Positions 1-7,657 of a DNA stretch of 16,255 nt are shown piece by piece; the stretch's first letter is position 1, and each line of letters starts with the position of its first letter. The DNA comes from UBA4459 sp036351335 (GTDB lineage Bacteria > Bacteroidota > Bacteroidia > Bacteroidales > F082): the NCBI GenBank assembly GCA_036351335.1, contig JAZBOW010000295.1, positions 1 through 16,255 on the forward strand, read 5' to 3'. The position numbers were made by a program, and so were the translations under genes. Under the pieces are notes generated by a model. That model saw only the letters and a list, made by a program, of their open reading frames with translations. It ran no database searches and was not told the origin of the DNA.

Positions 1-676
1 CATGAATAAAAGAAATTTAGACGAGTCACTCAAACCATTTCTATTGAGCATGATCAGTATACTTTTAAAAGTGATGCTGGTGATCAGCGTGTTGGCAATG
101 GTTGGCATACAAATGACTTCGTTTATTGCTATTTTGGGTGCGGCCGGTTTGGCGGTTGGTTTGGCCTTATCAGGAACTTTGCAAAATTTTGCAGGTGGCG
201 TGATGATCCTTATCTTCAAACCGTTCAAAGTGGGAGATTTTATTGATGCCCAGGGTTACATGGGAACAGTAACTGAAATACAGATTTTTATTACCATATT
301 ATTAACACCGGATAACAAAACCATCATTATTCCAAATGGACCACTTTCAACGGGCGCACTTACAAATTTCAGTGCTCAGGAAACCCGCCGGGTTGACTGG
401 ACTTTTGGAATTGCCTACGGTGATGATTATGATAAAGCAAAATCATTGATATTGGATTTGCTAAAAACTGAGGATAAAATCTTGAATGACCCGGAACCTT
501 TTATTGTATTAGGCGAAATGGCTGATAGTTCAGTTAACATTACTGTGAGAGCCTGGGTAAATGCTCCTGACTATTGGACGGTGTTTTTCAGCATGAATGA
601 GAAATTCTACAAACAGGCTGATAAAAACGGATTAAGCATTCCATTCCCGCAACTGGATGTGCATCTTGATAAATAA
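1..676 (+). CDS. mscS: MscS-type small-conductance mechanosensitive channel (5' end missing)
   Basis: Opens pores in the inner membrane in response to membrane tension, releasing solutes during hypo-osmotic shock. The visible 224 residues cover the last membrane segment and the cytoplasmic vestibule. The pore helix has the glycine/alanine packing pattern typical of MscS TM3 (AILGAAGLAVGLALSGTLQN, residues about 44-63), followed by the beta-domain start (FKPFKVGDFI), then IIIPNG and a C-terminal FPQLDVH, all matching the E. coli protein. Compared with E. coli MscS (286 residues), about 60 N-terminal residues carrying TM1 and TM2 are missing. The ATG at base 2 is therefore probably an internal methionine and the true start lies before the window. 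The stop TAA (674-676) is followed by a strong terminator. Family assignment is secure; gating properties cannot be read from the sequence. Confidence 0.93.
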   Translation, partial: MNKRNLDESLKPFLLSMISILLKVMLVISVLAMVGIQMTSFIAILGAAGLAVGLALSGTLQNFAGGVMILIFKPFKVGDFIDAQGYMGTVTEIQIFITILLTPDNKTIIIPNGPLSTGALTNFSAQETRRVDWTFGIAYGDDYDKAKSLILDLLKTEDKILNDPEPFIVLGEMADSSVNITVRAWVNAPDYWTVFFSMNEKFYKQADKNGLSIPFPQLDVHLDK

Positions 677-703
677 TTAGACGAATATTCCAAAAAAGTA
701 ATG

Positions 704-746
704 AGCAAGTTGATGATCCTTTGCGGATTATTGACTTGCTTTTTTT
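704..746. terminator. Bidirectional intrinsic terminator between mscS and tsaB
   Basis: A 16-bp stem (704-719 with 725-740, including some G-T pairs) closes on a five-base loop TTTGC. The outer arm is AGCAAGT/ACTTGCT. It is followed on the plus strand by seven T (740-746). On the minus strand the hairpin is followed, after about five bases, by six T (complement of A694-699). It sits 27 bases after the mscS stop and 12 bases after the tsaB stop, so it fits as a shared terminator for two convergent genes. Confidence 0.85.
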
Positions 747-751
747 GGGAG

Positions 752-1450
752 TTAACTTTTTAAACCCTTCACTTTGGGAATACCGGCTACAAAATCTTTC
801 AGGTAATACGGCTCAAAATAGGCCACATCTTCAAATTGGTTGGCTCTGAATTTCTTATCGGATAAGGCTGCCATATATCGTGCAGAAGGATGAAAAGATA
901 CCATGAAATTCGCCTTACTTTGGTGGCCTAATACGTCTTCACATTTGGCAGCACCATCACCTCCAAAGTACACTTGATGGTCATTTAATTCATCACGAAA
1001 AGAATCTGCATCAATGATGCGGGCATCTGTTTGACTGATGCACTGCAATTGCTGATCGTAAATGGCGGTATAAACCTCCATCCGCCTGGCATCGATCATC
1101 GGGCATACCAGGAAATTGTCAACTTCAACCTGGTTGATCATACCGGCAGCCATAGCTTTCAATGTGTCAATGGCGATCAACGGTTTGTCAAGTGCATAGC
1201 AAAAACCTTTAGCGGTGGAAACGCCAATACGCAAACCGGTATACGAACCCGGGCCCATACTTATAGCTACGGCATCAATATTGACAAAGCTATAGCCTGC
1301 TTCATTAATGGCTTGTTCAGCATACATGGTAATCAGTTCGGCATGTGAATTGGCTACATGAGTTTCTTTCAGGGAGGTAATAATGCCGTCAACAGCCAAA
1401 CCCACAGAGCAAACCCTGGTTGATGTTTCGATATTTAAAATAACAGCCAA
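752..1450 (-). CDS. tsaB: TsaB, dimerization subunit of the tRNA t6A37 threonylcarbamoyltransferase complex
   Basis: Partner of TsaD and TsaE in making N6-threonylcarbamoyladenosine at position 37 of ANN-decoding tRNAs in the cytoplasm. It is a catalytically inactive TsaD paralogue of the ASKHA fold. The 232 residues match the family: N-terminal ILNIETST strand-loop, the HVANSHAELI helix, and the conserved SMGPGSYTGLRIGV-TAKG segment (about residues 64-82). The start is TTG at 1450: an in-frame TAA lies 12 bases upstream and no earlier ATG exists, while TTG gives the expected short N-terminus MAVILNIETS. It is the last gene of a probable tolC-hlyD-tsaB operon, 43 bases after the adaptor stop, and ends at the shared terminator. 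I recall similar neighbours (mechanosensitive channel, tsaB, adaptor, TolC) in other Bacteroidota, but this needs a database check. Confidence 0.95.
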   Translation of the reverse strand: MAVILNIETSTRVCSVGLAVDGIITSLKETHVANSHAELITMYAEQAINEAGYSFVNIDAVAISMGPGSYTGLRIGVSTAKGFCYALDKPLIAIDTLKAMAAGMINQVEVDNFLVCPMIDARRMEVYTAIYDQQLQCISQTDARIIDADSFRDELNDHQVYFGGDGAAKCEDVLGHQSKANFMVSFHPSARYMAALSDKKFRANQFEDVAYFEPYYLKDFVAGIPKVKGLKS

Positions 1451-1493
1451 TGTGCCGAATTAGATTGATTGGATTTTAAGATCAGTTTTGTGC

Positions 1494-2858
1494 TTACTCA
1501 TCATCAGAGCTAAACAATTCTTCTTTTTTCACTTTTTCAACCGCATCATCGTTTTTCAAAGTCTTAGAAACAGCACGGTAGGGTGAAACGATAACTTCAT
1601 CACCTTCGCTTAAACCTGACAGGATTTGGATATACGTATTATCCTGTACGCCGGTTTCCACTTTTGTAAGTTTTGCCACATCATCTTTAAACAGGAAAAC
1701 ATACTCATCTACCTTTTCATCCATCATTGTGCTTTTGTCATCTTTTCCCTGCATTTCTTCTCTTTTCTCACGGCTCGATTTTATCCTGCCTGTGGTGTCA
1801 GCCCTTGTTGTAACTGCCTGGATAGGTATGGTGATAATATTGGAAGCGGTTTCTGTTTGTATTTCAACTGTTGCCGACATGCCTGGCCTGAAAGGAGATG
1901 GAATCGGGTTTTCAGGTTTGATCAGGTCTTCGTATGATTCTTTCAGCATGGTAATTTTTACATCGAAGTTGGTCACCTGGTCAGCGCTAACACCCGTTGT
2001 ATTGGCCGAAGTGGCTATTTCAGTAACGAGGCCTTTAAAATCATGATCGAGATAGGCATCTACTTCAATAACAGCGGTATCAAATAAAGATACACGTACA
2101 ATATCATTTTCATTCACTTCCACATTCACCTCAAGTATGTCGAGGTTCGCGATCCGCATGATCTCCGTTCCTGCCGAAAACTGCGAAGCACCTGTTACGC
2201 GTTCGCCCACTTCCACACTTAATTTGGAAACAGTTCCGTCGTTTGGTGCATAGATACTGGTGCGGTTCAGGTTTTCTTTCGCTTCTTTTAAGGAAGCACG
2301 AGCGCTGCTTACCTGGAACTGGCTTGATTTATAACTTTCTTCAGCGGCTTCCACGTCCGCTTTTGCCACTTCGTAAGCCGATTTAGCCGCTTCAAAGTCA
2401 GCATCTGATATTACTTGTTTTTCCCATAGCGTTTCACTCCGGTTAAAATCTAGCTGGGCTTTGGTAAACTGGGATTTACTTTGTGCCACCCTCGCTTTGG
2501 TATTGGCTTCATTTGCCTGGGCTGTTTTTAAGGCAGCGTCTATTTTTTCGTAAGTAGAAATATAAATTTCCGGGTCTATTTTTGCCAACTTAGTGCCCTT
2601 TTCAACAAAATCGCCTTCTTTCACAAACAATTCCACTACCTCACCTGAAATATAAGGGCTGATCTTAACATCTTTGGCGGGTTGTATTTTCCCGTTGGCA
2701 GAGACAGTCTCAATTATAGTACGTGATTCAACAATTTCAGTAGCAACTTTAGTGCTGTTTGTATTTTGACTTTTTTTGATAACGAGTGCGATAATCACGA
2801 CCAGCACAACAGCCGCAGCGATAATGATCCAAAGTTTTCTTTTTTTAGGTTTTGCCAT
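1494..2858 (-). CDS. Periplasmic adaptor (membrane fusion) subunit of an efflux system, HlyD/MacA-like
   Basis: Bridges an inner-membrane transporter to the outer-membrane TolC channel. The 454-residue protein begins with MAKPKKRK, a single membrane anchor (about residues 9-32), then the barrel-sandwich strand VSANGKIQPAKDVKISPYISG. A long alpha-hairpin coiled coil rich in A/K/E/Q follows (about 95-200), then the second lipoyl half (IYAPNDGTVSKLSVEVGERV), a beta-barrel, and a membrane-proximal domain ending VIVSPYRAV. A charged lysine/glutamate/methionine insert (about 360-390) interrupts the late part. The ATG at 2858 is preferred over an upstream in-frame TTG (2888) because it places positive charges directly before the anchor. 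It lies between tolC and tsaB in one probable transcript. No ABC (MacB) or RND pump gene is adjacent, so the pump partner and substrate are unknown. Confidence 0.9.
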   Translation of the reverse strand: MAKPKKRKLWIIIAAAVVLVVIIALVIKKSQNTNSTKVATEIVESRTIIETVSANGKIQPAKDVKISPYISGEVVELFVKEGDFVEKGTKLAKIDPEIYISTYEKIDAALKTAQANEANTKARVAQSKSQFTKAQLDFNRSETLWEKQVISDADFEAAKSAYEVAKADVEAAEESYKSSQFQVSSARASLKEAKENLNRTSIYAPNDGTVSKLSVEVGERVTGASQFSAGTEIMRIANLDILEVNVEVNENDIVRVSLFDTAVIEVDAYLDHDFKGLVTEIATSANTTGVSADQVTNFDVKITMLKESYEDLIKPENPIPSPFRPGMSATVEIQTETASNIITIPIQAVTTRADTTGRIKSSREKREEMQGKDDKSTMMDEKVDEYVFLFKDDVAKLTKVETGVQDNTYIQILSGLSEGDEVIVSPYRAVSKTLKNDDAVEKVKKEELFSSDDE

Positions 2859-2932
2859 TACAAATGAGGTTTTGATAAAATGAAGCAATAAAATTACTTT
2901 TTATTGAGACAATAATAAGCGAAATAATGAAA

Positions 2933-4333
2933 TTATTCCTGAAGACTCGCGATATCAGTTAAAGTAAGGCTTTTACCAAGGTAAAAATCAAGAATTTTTG
3001 TTTTAAAAATGTAGTCGTATTTAGCAGAAGCAAGATCTGACTCAGCATTGTTCAACTGAATTTTTGCTACATTGTAATCTGTTGAATTAACCATCCCCAC
3101 ATCAAATTTTTCCTCGATGTATTTAAAGGCTTCGGTAAATGCTTCAACTGATTTTTTTCTTGCTATATAAGTTTGATAAGCTGCAATAGCATCTGCATAA
3201 GAGGATTCAATGTCTTTTCGTAATTTATTTTTTTCGATTTGCAGGTTTAAATCCACGGCTTCTTTATAAATCTTTGATTTCTGAATGTTGGAAGAAACCT
3301 GGTAACCATTAAAAATAGGAATCTGTAAACCAAAGAACAGCGACCCATATCGGTTATCTTTTAATTGGCCAGAGAATGGTTTGACATCATCGCCAAGAAT
3401 TGGCAAGCCTGTTACTGGGTCTGTACCTTCTATTTCATAAATTTGATCAGAAAAAGTGGAACCGTACTGTCCACTGGCATAGAGCCTCGGACTGCGCATG
3501 CCTTTAGCGACGGCCAAACTGCGTTCAGCACTTTGTACGGCATACTCGGCACTCTTAATTTCAGGCATGATATCTACTGCTTTACTGAAAATGATGTCAG
3601 GTGATAAAAGTGTGGGCGACTTGTTTATTTCGAATTGTGGCTTTTCAATGTCAAACTCTTCGCTGGCTTCCAGATCAAGCAGTTGCATCAAATCCAGGTA
3701 GGCAAGCATCAAGTTGTTTTTTGCGTTCACCAAATTGGCCTCTTCACCGGCGCCTTGCGCCTGAATATCATATAAACTGCCCCGTGCAACGGCACCCGCC
3801 TCCACTTGTTTTTCGGTTCTTTCAATTTGTTCTTTTGAAATATCCACCTGCCGTTGCGAATTATTTACTAACTCAATATTGAACAAAATAAGTAGGTAGC
3901 TGGCAGCGATATTCAGCGAAATGTCATTCATGATCTTGTCAGAATCATATTTCTTACCCAGGTAATCGAATTGCTTCTGTCTGACATTGTTAATTTGCTG
4001 AAGCCCATCGAATAAAGTAACTTCAGAGTTTATGTTGGCGTAAAATTGCTGGGTTTGTTCCGTCGTATAAAGGTTGGTTTGCGGGTCAAGATTTCGTCCC
4101 CAGTTATAATTTTGAGATACACGTGAGTTAAGTGACGGTACCATATTTAATTTGCTCTGGCGTAAATCCAGATCAGAGGCATTGGCATCTAAAATACTCT
4201 GTTTAATTTGCAGGTTATTCTCAAAGGCATAATTTATACATCGTTCCAATGACCATAATTCCTGTGCGGCAATATTGATACTGAATAAAACCATTCCCAG
4301 GAGTATCAGTAAGCTAACGGGTTTCTTATCCAT
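2933..4333 (-). CDS. TolC-family outer-membrane efflux protein
   Basis: Forms the outer-membrane and periplasmic tunnel of a tripartite exporter. The 466-residue precursor starts with a clear signal peptide (MDKKPVSLLILLG... ending ANIAAQ-like SINIAAQ, cleavage near residue 24). The mature part begins ELWSLERCINYAFENNLQIKQS, the usual first helix of the OEP domain. Two OEP repeats follow, rich in long helices with alanine, glutamine and asparagine; the second starts about SPDIIFSKAVDIMPEIKSAEYAV. SLFFGLQIPIFNGYQVSSNI matches the conserved second-repeat strand. The ATG at 4333 is chosen over an upstream in-frame TTG (4372) because it yields a normal signal peptide. First gene of the probable operon with the adaptor (74 bases before its ATG at 2858) and tsaB. 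TTAAA direct repeats at 4415-4429 lie in its upstream region. Confidence 0.92.
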   Translation of the reverse strand: MDKKPVSLLILLGMVLFSINIAAQELWSLERCINYAFENNLQIKQSILDANASDLDLRQSKLNMVPSLNSRVSQNYNWGRNLDPQTNLYTTEQTQQFYANINSEVTLFDGLQQINNVRQKQFDYLGKKYDSDKIMNDISLNIAASYLLILFNIELVNNSQRQVDISKEQIERTEKQVEAGAVARGSLYDIQAQGAGEEANLVNAKNNLMLAYLDLMQLLDLEASEEFDIEKPQFEINKSPTLLSPDIIFSKAVDIMPEIKSAEYAVQSAERSLAVAKGMRSPRLYASGQYGSTFSDQIYEIEGTDPVTGLPILGDDVKPFSGQLKDNRYGSLFFGLQIPIFNGYQVSSNIQKSKIYKEAVDLNLQIEKNKLRKDIESSYADAIAAYQTYIARKKSVEAFTEAFKYIEEKFDVGMVNSTDYNVAKIQLNNAESDLASAKYDYIFKTKILDFYLGKSLTLTDIASLQE

Positions 4334-4414
4334 GATTATTTTTTTGGTGTTTTGATATTTAGGCTTATCCAAAAATGTGCCATAAATATAATCAATTGAA
4401 CATCAAACGCATGC

Positions 4415-4429
4415 TTAAAGTTTGTTAAA
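4415..4429. promoter_or_regulatory. Two TTAAA direct repeats, 10-bp spacing, upstream of tolC
   Basis: TTAAA occurs at 4415-4419 and 4425-4429, start to start 10 bp. On the minus strand this reads TTTAAC then TTTAAG. The pair lies about 25 bp upstream of a weak minus-strand -7 box (TATATTTA, 4383-4390), where an activator of the tolC operon would bind, and about 90 bp upstream of the M1 peptidase -7 box. It resembles the kinase-gene repeats at 11056-11090. Short AT-rich motifs can arise by chance, so confidence is modest. Confidence 0.35.
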
Positions 4430-4518
4430 TTACATGAATCCTTATTGTTCAATTAAATACATAAAATGTTCAGAAATGAACAATCGGTAAAATTAGTTTA
4501 TATAAACCTGAAAAACAC

Positions 4519-4526
4519 TAATTTTG
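4519..4526 (+). promoter_or_regulatory. Bacteroidota -7 promoter box TAATTTTG for the M1 peptidase
   Basis: Exact match to TAnnTTTG. No TTG is present at the expected -33 distance (TTT at 4497-4499 with 19 bp spacing), so the upstream half is weak. The box lies inside the upstream extension of the open frame (from 4466), which supports the later ATG at 4544 and a leader of only about 10-15 bases. Confidence 0.6.
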
Positions 4527-4543
4527 TTATCCAATATGAGCTT

Positions 4544-6871
4544 ATGTACAGATCCATAATTCTTTTATGTTGCTTTTTATGCAGCCTGTCAGCCTTAGCA
4601 GAAATGCATCAAAAATCAGGAAATGATATTGGCGACACCATTCATGCAGCGCATTACACTATTCATCTGGAGCAGATTGACACTGATGAACAAACGATAA
4701 CTGCTTATACGGAAATAAAAGTGGTGCCGCTTATCAATGATTTGGCATACATACCTCTTGAGTTGCAGAATCTAACCGTTGATTCGATTTTTATTGACGG
4801 TACGGAGTGGAATTTTACCCATATCAATGGCATCATCCGGATACCGCTGACCACCCAAAAATATACAAGGGAAGATACCATGCTTGTAGGTGTGCATTAT
4901 CACGGGCAACCTTTTCATGAAAGTTGGGGTGGCTTCCATTTTAGTGGAGAATATGCTTTTAACCTAGGCGTAGGCTTCGAATCTATTCCGCATAACCTGG
5001 GTAAAACCTGGTTTCCATGTGTCGATGATTTTACAGACCGTGCTTCATATGACTTATTTGTAACCATCGAAAATGAAAAAACTGCCGTGGGTGGTGGTTT
5101 GTTGGTGGAGACCGTTGACAATGGCAACAATACGACTACCTGGCATTGGAAACTCTCACATCCTGTACCTACTTATCTTCAGTCGGTGGCTATTGGTAAT
5201 TATGTATTGTATGAGGATACATACGAAGGAATTGAAGCTGATATACCTATTAATATTTATACACGTCCTTCAGAAGCTGACAAAGTGGCCGGTTCGTTTG
5301 TGCATTTACATGAGATACTAGCCTTTTTTGAAGAAAAATTCGGGCCCTATCCTTTTGAACGGATTGGCTATGTGTCGACGGCCATTGGCGCGATGGAACA
5401 TGCCACCAACATAGCGTATCCGCATTTTGCCATTAACGGAAATACGTCTTACGAATCGCTGCTGACCCACGAATTATCGCATATGTGGTTTGGTGATAAA
5501 GTGACCTGCTCTTCAGCTGAAGATATGTGGCTGAACGAAGGCTGGGCTACCTTTTGCGAATTGTATTACCAGGCTGAACTGTATTCTGAAGCATCCTTCA
5601 TTACCCAGATGCGTGATATGCACAATGATGTGCTAAAAAAAGCCCATATTGAGGATGGCGGTTTCTGGCCGCTGAATGACATCCCACAGAATGTAACCTA
5701 TGGAAAAACTGCCTACGATAAAGGCGGAACGGTTGTCAATTCGCTTCGTGCGTACCTTGGCGACTCACTTTTTTCGGAAGCAATGACTGCTTACCTTGAT
5801 GAGTTTGCATACCAGTCAGCCTCCTCTTACGATATGCGTGATTTTCTGAGTGCCCACACAGGAATTAACATGGATGGCTTTTTTGAAAACTGGGTTTTCA
5901 CCCCCGGCTCGCCCCATTACAGTATTGATTCAACCATTGTTACCGAAGGTGATGCCAGTTTTATGGTGGATATTTTTGTGAAGCAAAAACACTATGGTTT
6001 TGACTTTATAGGGGTGGATCAAATTGTGCACATAGCCTACGTAGATGAAAACTTCAACTTTATAAATGATACAATTCAGTTTTCAGGAGAAATAGGGCAT
6101 TCGGTAAAGATCATTGGTTTTGAGCCAGTTGTTGTATTGCTCGATCCACTTGAAACTACCAATGATGCCACGATTGACAATTACCGGTTTTTTACAGAAG
6201 TGGAAGAATACGCATTCCCTGAAACTATATTTAAGTTATTGATTGAGCAGATATCCGATTCAGTGTTGATACAAACAACCCACAATTTTGTGGCACCCGA
6301 TTCGCTGAAAATACCGATAGAGGGTCTGCGGATTTCGCCTAACCGCTATTGGAATATAGAAGGCGTATTATCAGAAGATTTCACTGCCCAGGGAAGGTTT
6401 TATTATGATGCTTTTACCCAACTGGATGGCGACCTCATTCAAAGTGAGAATGATTCGGTTGTCATATTATTCAGGGATCATCCACGAAACGATTGGCAGT
6501 ATGTTATACAAAACCGTGTTGGAAACTGGAATATAGGTTATGTTTATGTTGAAGATTTACAGTTAGGTCAATATGCAACGGCTGTTTGGGACAAACAAAT
6601 TGTCGGTATCCCGGAGAAGCTGATTGAGGAGAAAGTGACATTTTACCCGAATCCTACACGAAATAAAATACACATCGAATTTGTCGAAAAAGGGGATTAT
6701 ACAGTTCAGTTCTATAACGAAAGTGGAAGGCTGTTGAAAATAATTAAAATCTCCGGTAAACAGGCAAGCTGGAAATGGGAAACCTCGGATATGATTTCGG
6801 GTATCCTTATCGCTGAAGTGCTTGAAAACGGTAAGAAAATTACCACTGAAAGAATATTGATCATTAAGTAA
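4544..6871 (+). CDS. Secreted M1-family zinc aminopeptidase with T9SS C-terminal sorting domain
   Basis: Removes N-terminal residues from peptides, probably at the cell surface or outside the cell. The 775-residue precursor starts with a signal peptide (MYRSIILLCCFLCSLSALA, cleavage near residue 20), then an N-terminal beta domain (about 30-200). In the catalytic domain, H309-E-L-S-H313 plus E332 form the HExxH-x18-E zinc site, with NEGWA at 331-335. Tyr391 in AYDKG fits the transition-state tyrosine. The substrate-binding motif is GAMEH (282-286) instead of the common GAMEN. The last 75 residues, from YPNPTRNK at 701 to ERILIIK, match the type A T9SS sorting domain. The ATG at 4544 is preferred over 4466 because of the signal peptide and the TAATTTTG box between them. 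The alkD frame starts 9 bases after its stop. The physiological substrate is unknown. Confidence 0.94.
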   Translation: MYRSIILLCCFLCSLSALAEMHQKSGNDIGDTIHAAHYTIHLEQIDTDEQTITAYTEIKVVPLINDLAYIPLELQNLTVDSIFIDGTEWNFTHINGIIRIPLTTQKYTREDTMLVGVHYHGQPFHESWGGFHFSGEYAFNLGVGFESIPHNLGKTWFPCVDDFTDRASYDLFVTIENEKTAVGGGLLVETVDNGNNTTTWHWKLSHPVPTYLQSVAIGNYVLYEDTYEGIEADIPINIYTRPSEADKVAGSFVHLHEILAFFEEKFGPYPFERIGYVSTAIGAMEHATNIAYPHFAINGNTSYESLLTHELSHMWFGDKVTCSSAEDMWLNEGWATFCELYYQAELYSEASFITQMRDMHNDVLKKAHIEDGGFWPLNDIPQNVTYGKTAYDKGGTVVNSLRAYLGDSLFSEAMTAYLDEFAYQSASSYDMRDFLSAHTGINMDGFFENWVFTPGSPHYSIDSTIVTEGDASFMVDIFVKQKHYGFDFIGVDQIVHIAYVDENFNFINDTIQFSGEIGHSVKIIGFEPVVVLLDPLETTNDATIDNYRFFTEVEEYAFPETIFKLLIEQISDSVLIQTTHNFVAPDSLKIPIEGLRISPNRYWNIEGVLSEDFTAQGRFYYDAFTQLDGDLIQSENDSVVILFRDHPRNDWQYVIQNRVGNWNIGYVYVEDLQLGQYATAVWDKQIVGIPEKLIEEKVTFYPNPTRNKIHIEFVEKGDYTVQFYNESGRLLKIIKISGKQASWKWETSDMISGILIAEVLENGKKITTERILIIK

Positions 6872-6880
6872 AATCCCTTT

Positions 6881-7573
6881 TTGAAGATACCTGATTACAT
6901 TGTGCCTCTAGAAGCCGCTTTTAAAATGCATGCCAATCCGGCCAATGCCATCCAAATGCAGAAATACATGAAGGATAAGTTTGCGTTTTATGGCATTAAT
7001 TCACTGCTGCGAAAGGAAATTTACAAAGCTCATAAAAATCAACATGGGCTTATTCCTGAAAAGCAAACATCGGAAATTGTCGGATGGTGTTGGGAAGCAC
7101 CTGAACGTGAATACCAGTATTTTGCAATGGAATTCCTGGGTAAAAAGCAAAGGAAGGTTCATTCGGAAATCATTGGACTTTATGAGCATATGATCACAAA
7201 TAAATCATGGTGGGATACGGTTGACTTTGTCGCTGCAAACCTTGTGGGATCCTATTTCAAACAATACCCTAAAAGCACGAGGGAATTTACAAATAAATGG
7301 ATGAGTTCCGGTAATATGTGGTTGCAGCGGACCAGTTTGCTTTTCCAGTTAAAATATAAAGCGGAAACAAATACTACATTACTTTCTTCTTTTATCCAAT
7401 CCCTTTCATTGTCCAATGAGTTTTTTATCCGTAAAGCGATAGGTTGGGTTTTGCGTGAATACTCAAAAACGGATGCAGATTTTGTCGTTCAATTTGTAAA
7501 AACAAACGCATTGTCTGGTTTAAGTGAAAGGGAAGCATTAAAATGGCTAAGAAATAAAGGGGTAAGTAACTGA
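6881..7573 (+). CDS. alkD: AlkD-like DNA alkylation repair glycosylase
   Basis: HEAT-like-repeat DNA glycosylase that removes N3- and N7-alkylated purines, often cationic lesions. The 230 residues are the usual family length. Trp111, Asp115, Arg150 and Trp189 keep exactly the spacings of the Bacillus cereus AlkD active-site residues Trp109, Asp113, Arg148 and Trp187 (4, 35 and 39 residues), a strong sign of an active enzyme. The N-terminus YIVPLEAAFKMHANPANAIQ is typical of the family. The only start that retains it is TTG at 6881; the first ATG (6926) would cut off the first helix. It lies 9 bases after the M1 peptidase stop, in the same frame, so the two are probably co-transcribed, although no functional link is obvious. 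Confidence 0.92.
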   Translation: MKIPDYIVPLEAAFKMHANPANAIQMQKYMKDKFAFYGINSLLRKEIYKAHKNQHGLIPEKQTSEIVGWCWEAPEREYQYFAMEFLGKKQRKVHSEIIGLYEHMITNKSWWDTVDFVAANLVGSYFKQYPKSTREFTNKWMSSGNMWLQRTSLLFQLKYKAETNTTLLSSFIQSLSLSNEFFIRKAIGWVLREYSKTDADFVVQFVKTNALSGLSEREALKWLRNKGVSN

Positions 7574-7604
7574 AACAAATTACCTCTGGCAGATATCAAA
7601 CTTC

Positions 7605-7623
7605 TTTACATTTATTAACACTT
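7605..7623 (+). promoter_or_regulatory. TTTAC/TTAAC repeats upstream of the serine hydrolase, shared with the kinase promoter
   Basis: TTTAC (7605-7609) and TTAAC (7615-7619) are 10 bp apart. The block ACATTTATTAACACTT (7608-7623) is identical to 11059-11074 upstream of the histidine kinase gene. It lies about 20-35 bp before the -7 box at 7642, overlapping the -33 region, as expected for a site where a regulator contacts the polymerase. Function is inferred. Confidence 0.45.
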
Positions 7624-7641
7624 TTTATTGCTCAGATTCCA

Positions 7642-7649
7642 TAATTTTG
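7642..7649 (+). promoter_or_regulatory. Bacteroidota -7 box TAATTTTG for the serine hydrolase
   Basis: Exact TAnnTTTG match ending only 8 bases before the ATG at 7658. No TTG occurs at the -33 distance. If used, transcription begins almost at the start codon, giving a leaderless or near-leaderless mRNA. It also argues against the alternative in-frame start at 7628, which lies upstream of the box. Confidence 0.6.
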
Positions 7650-7657
7650 CCCGCTTT

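Noticed and set aside
4466..4543. Longer start of the M1 peptidase
   Set aside because: It would bury the signal peptide 26 residues inside the protein, and a TAATTTTG promoter box lies within it.
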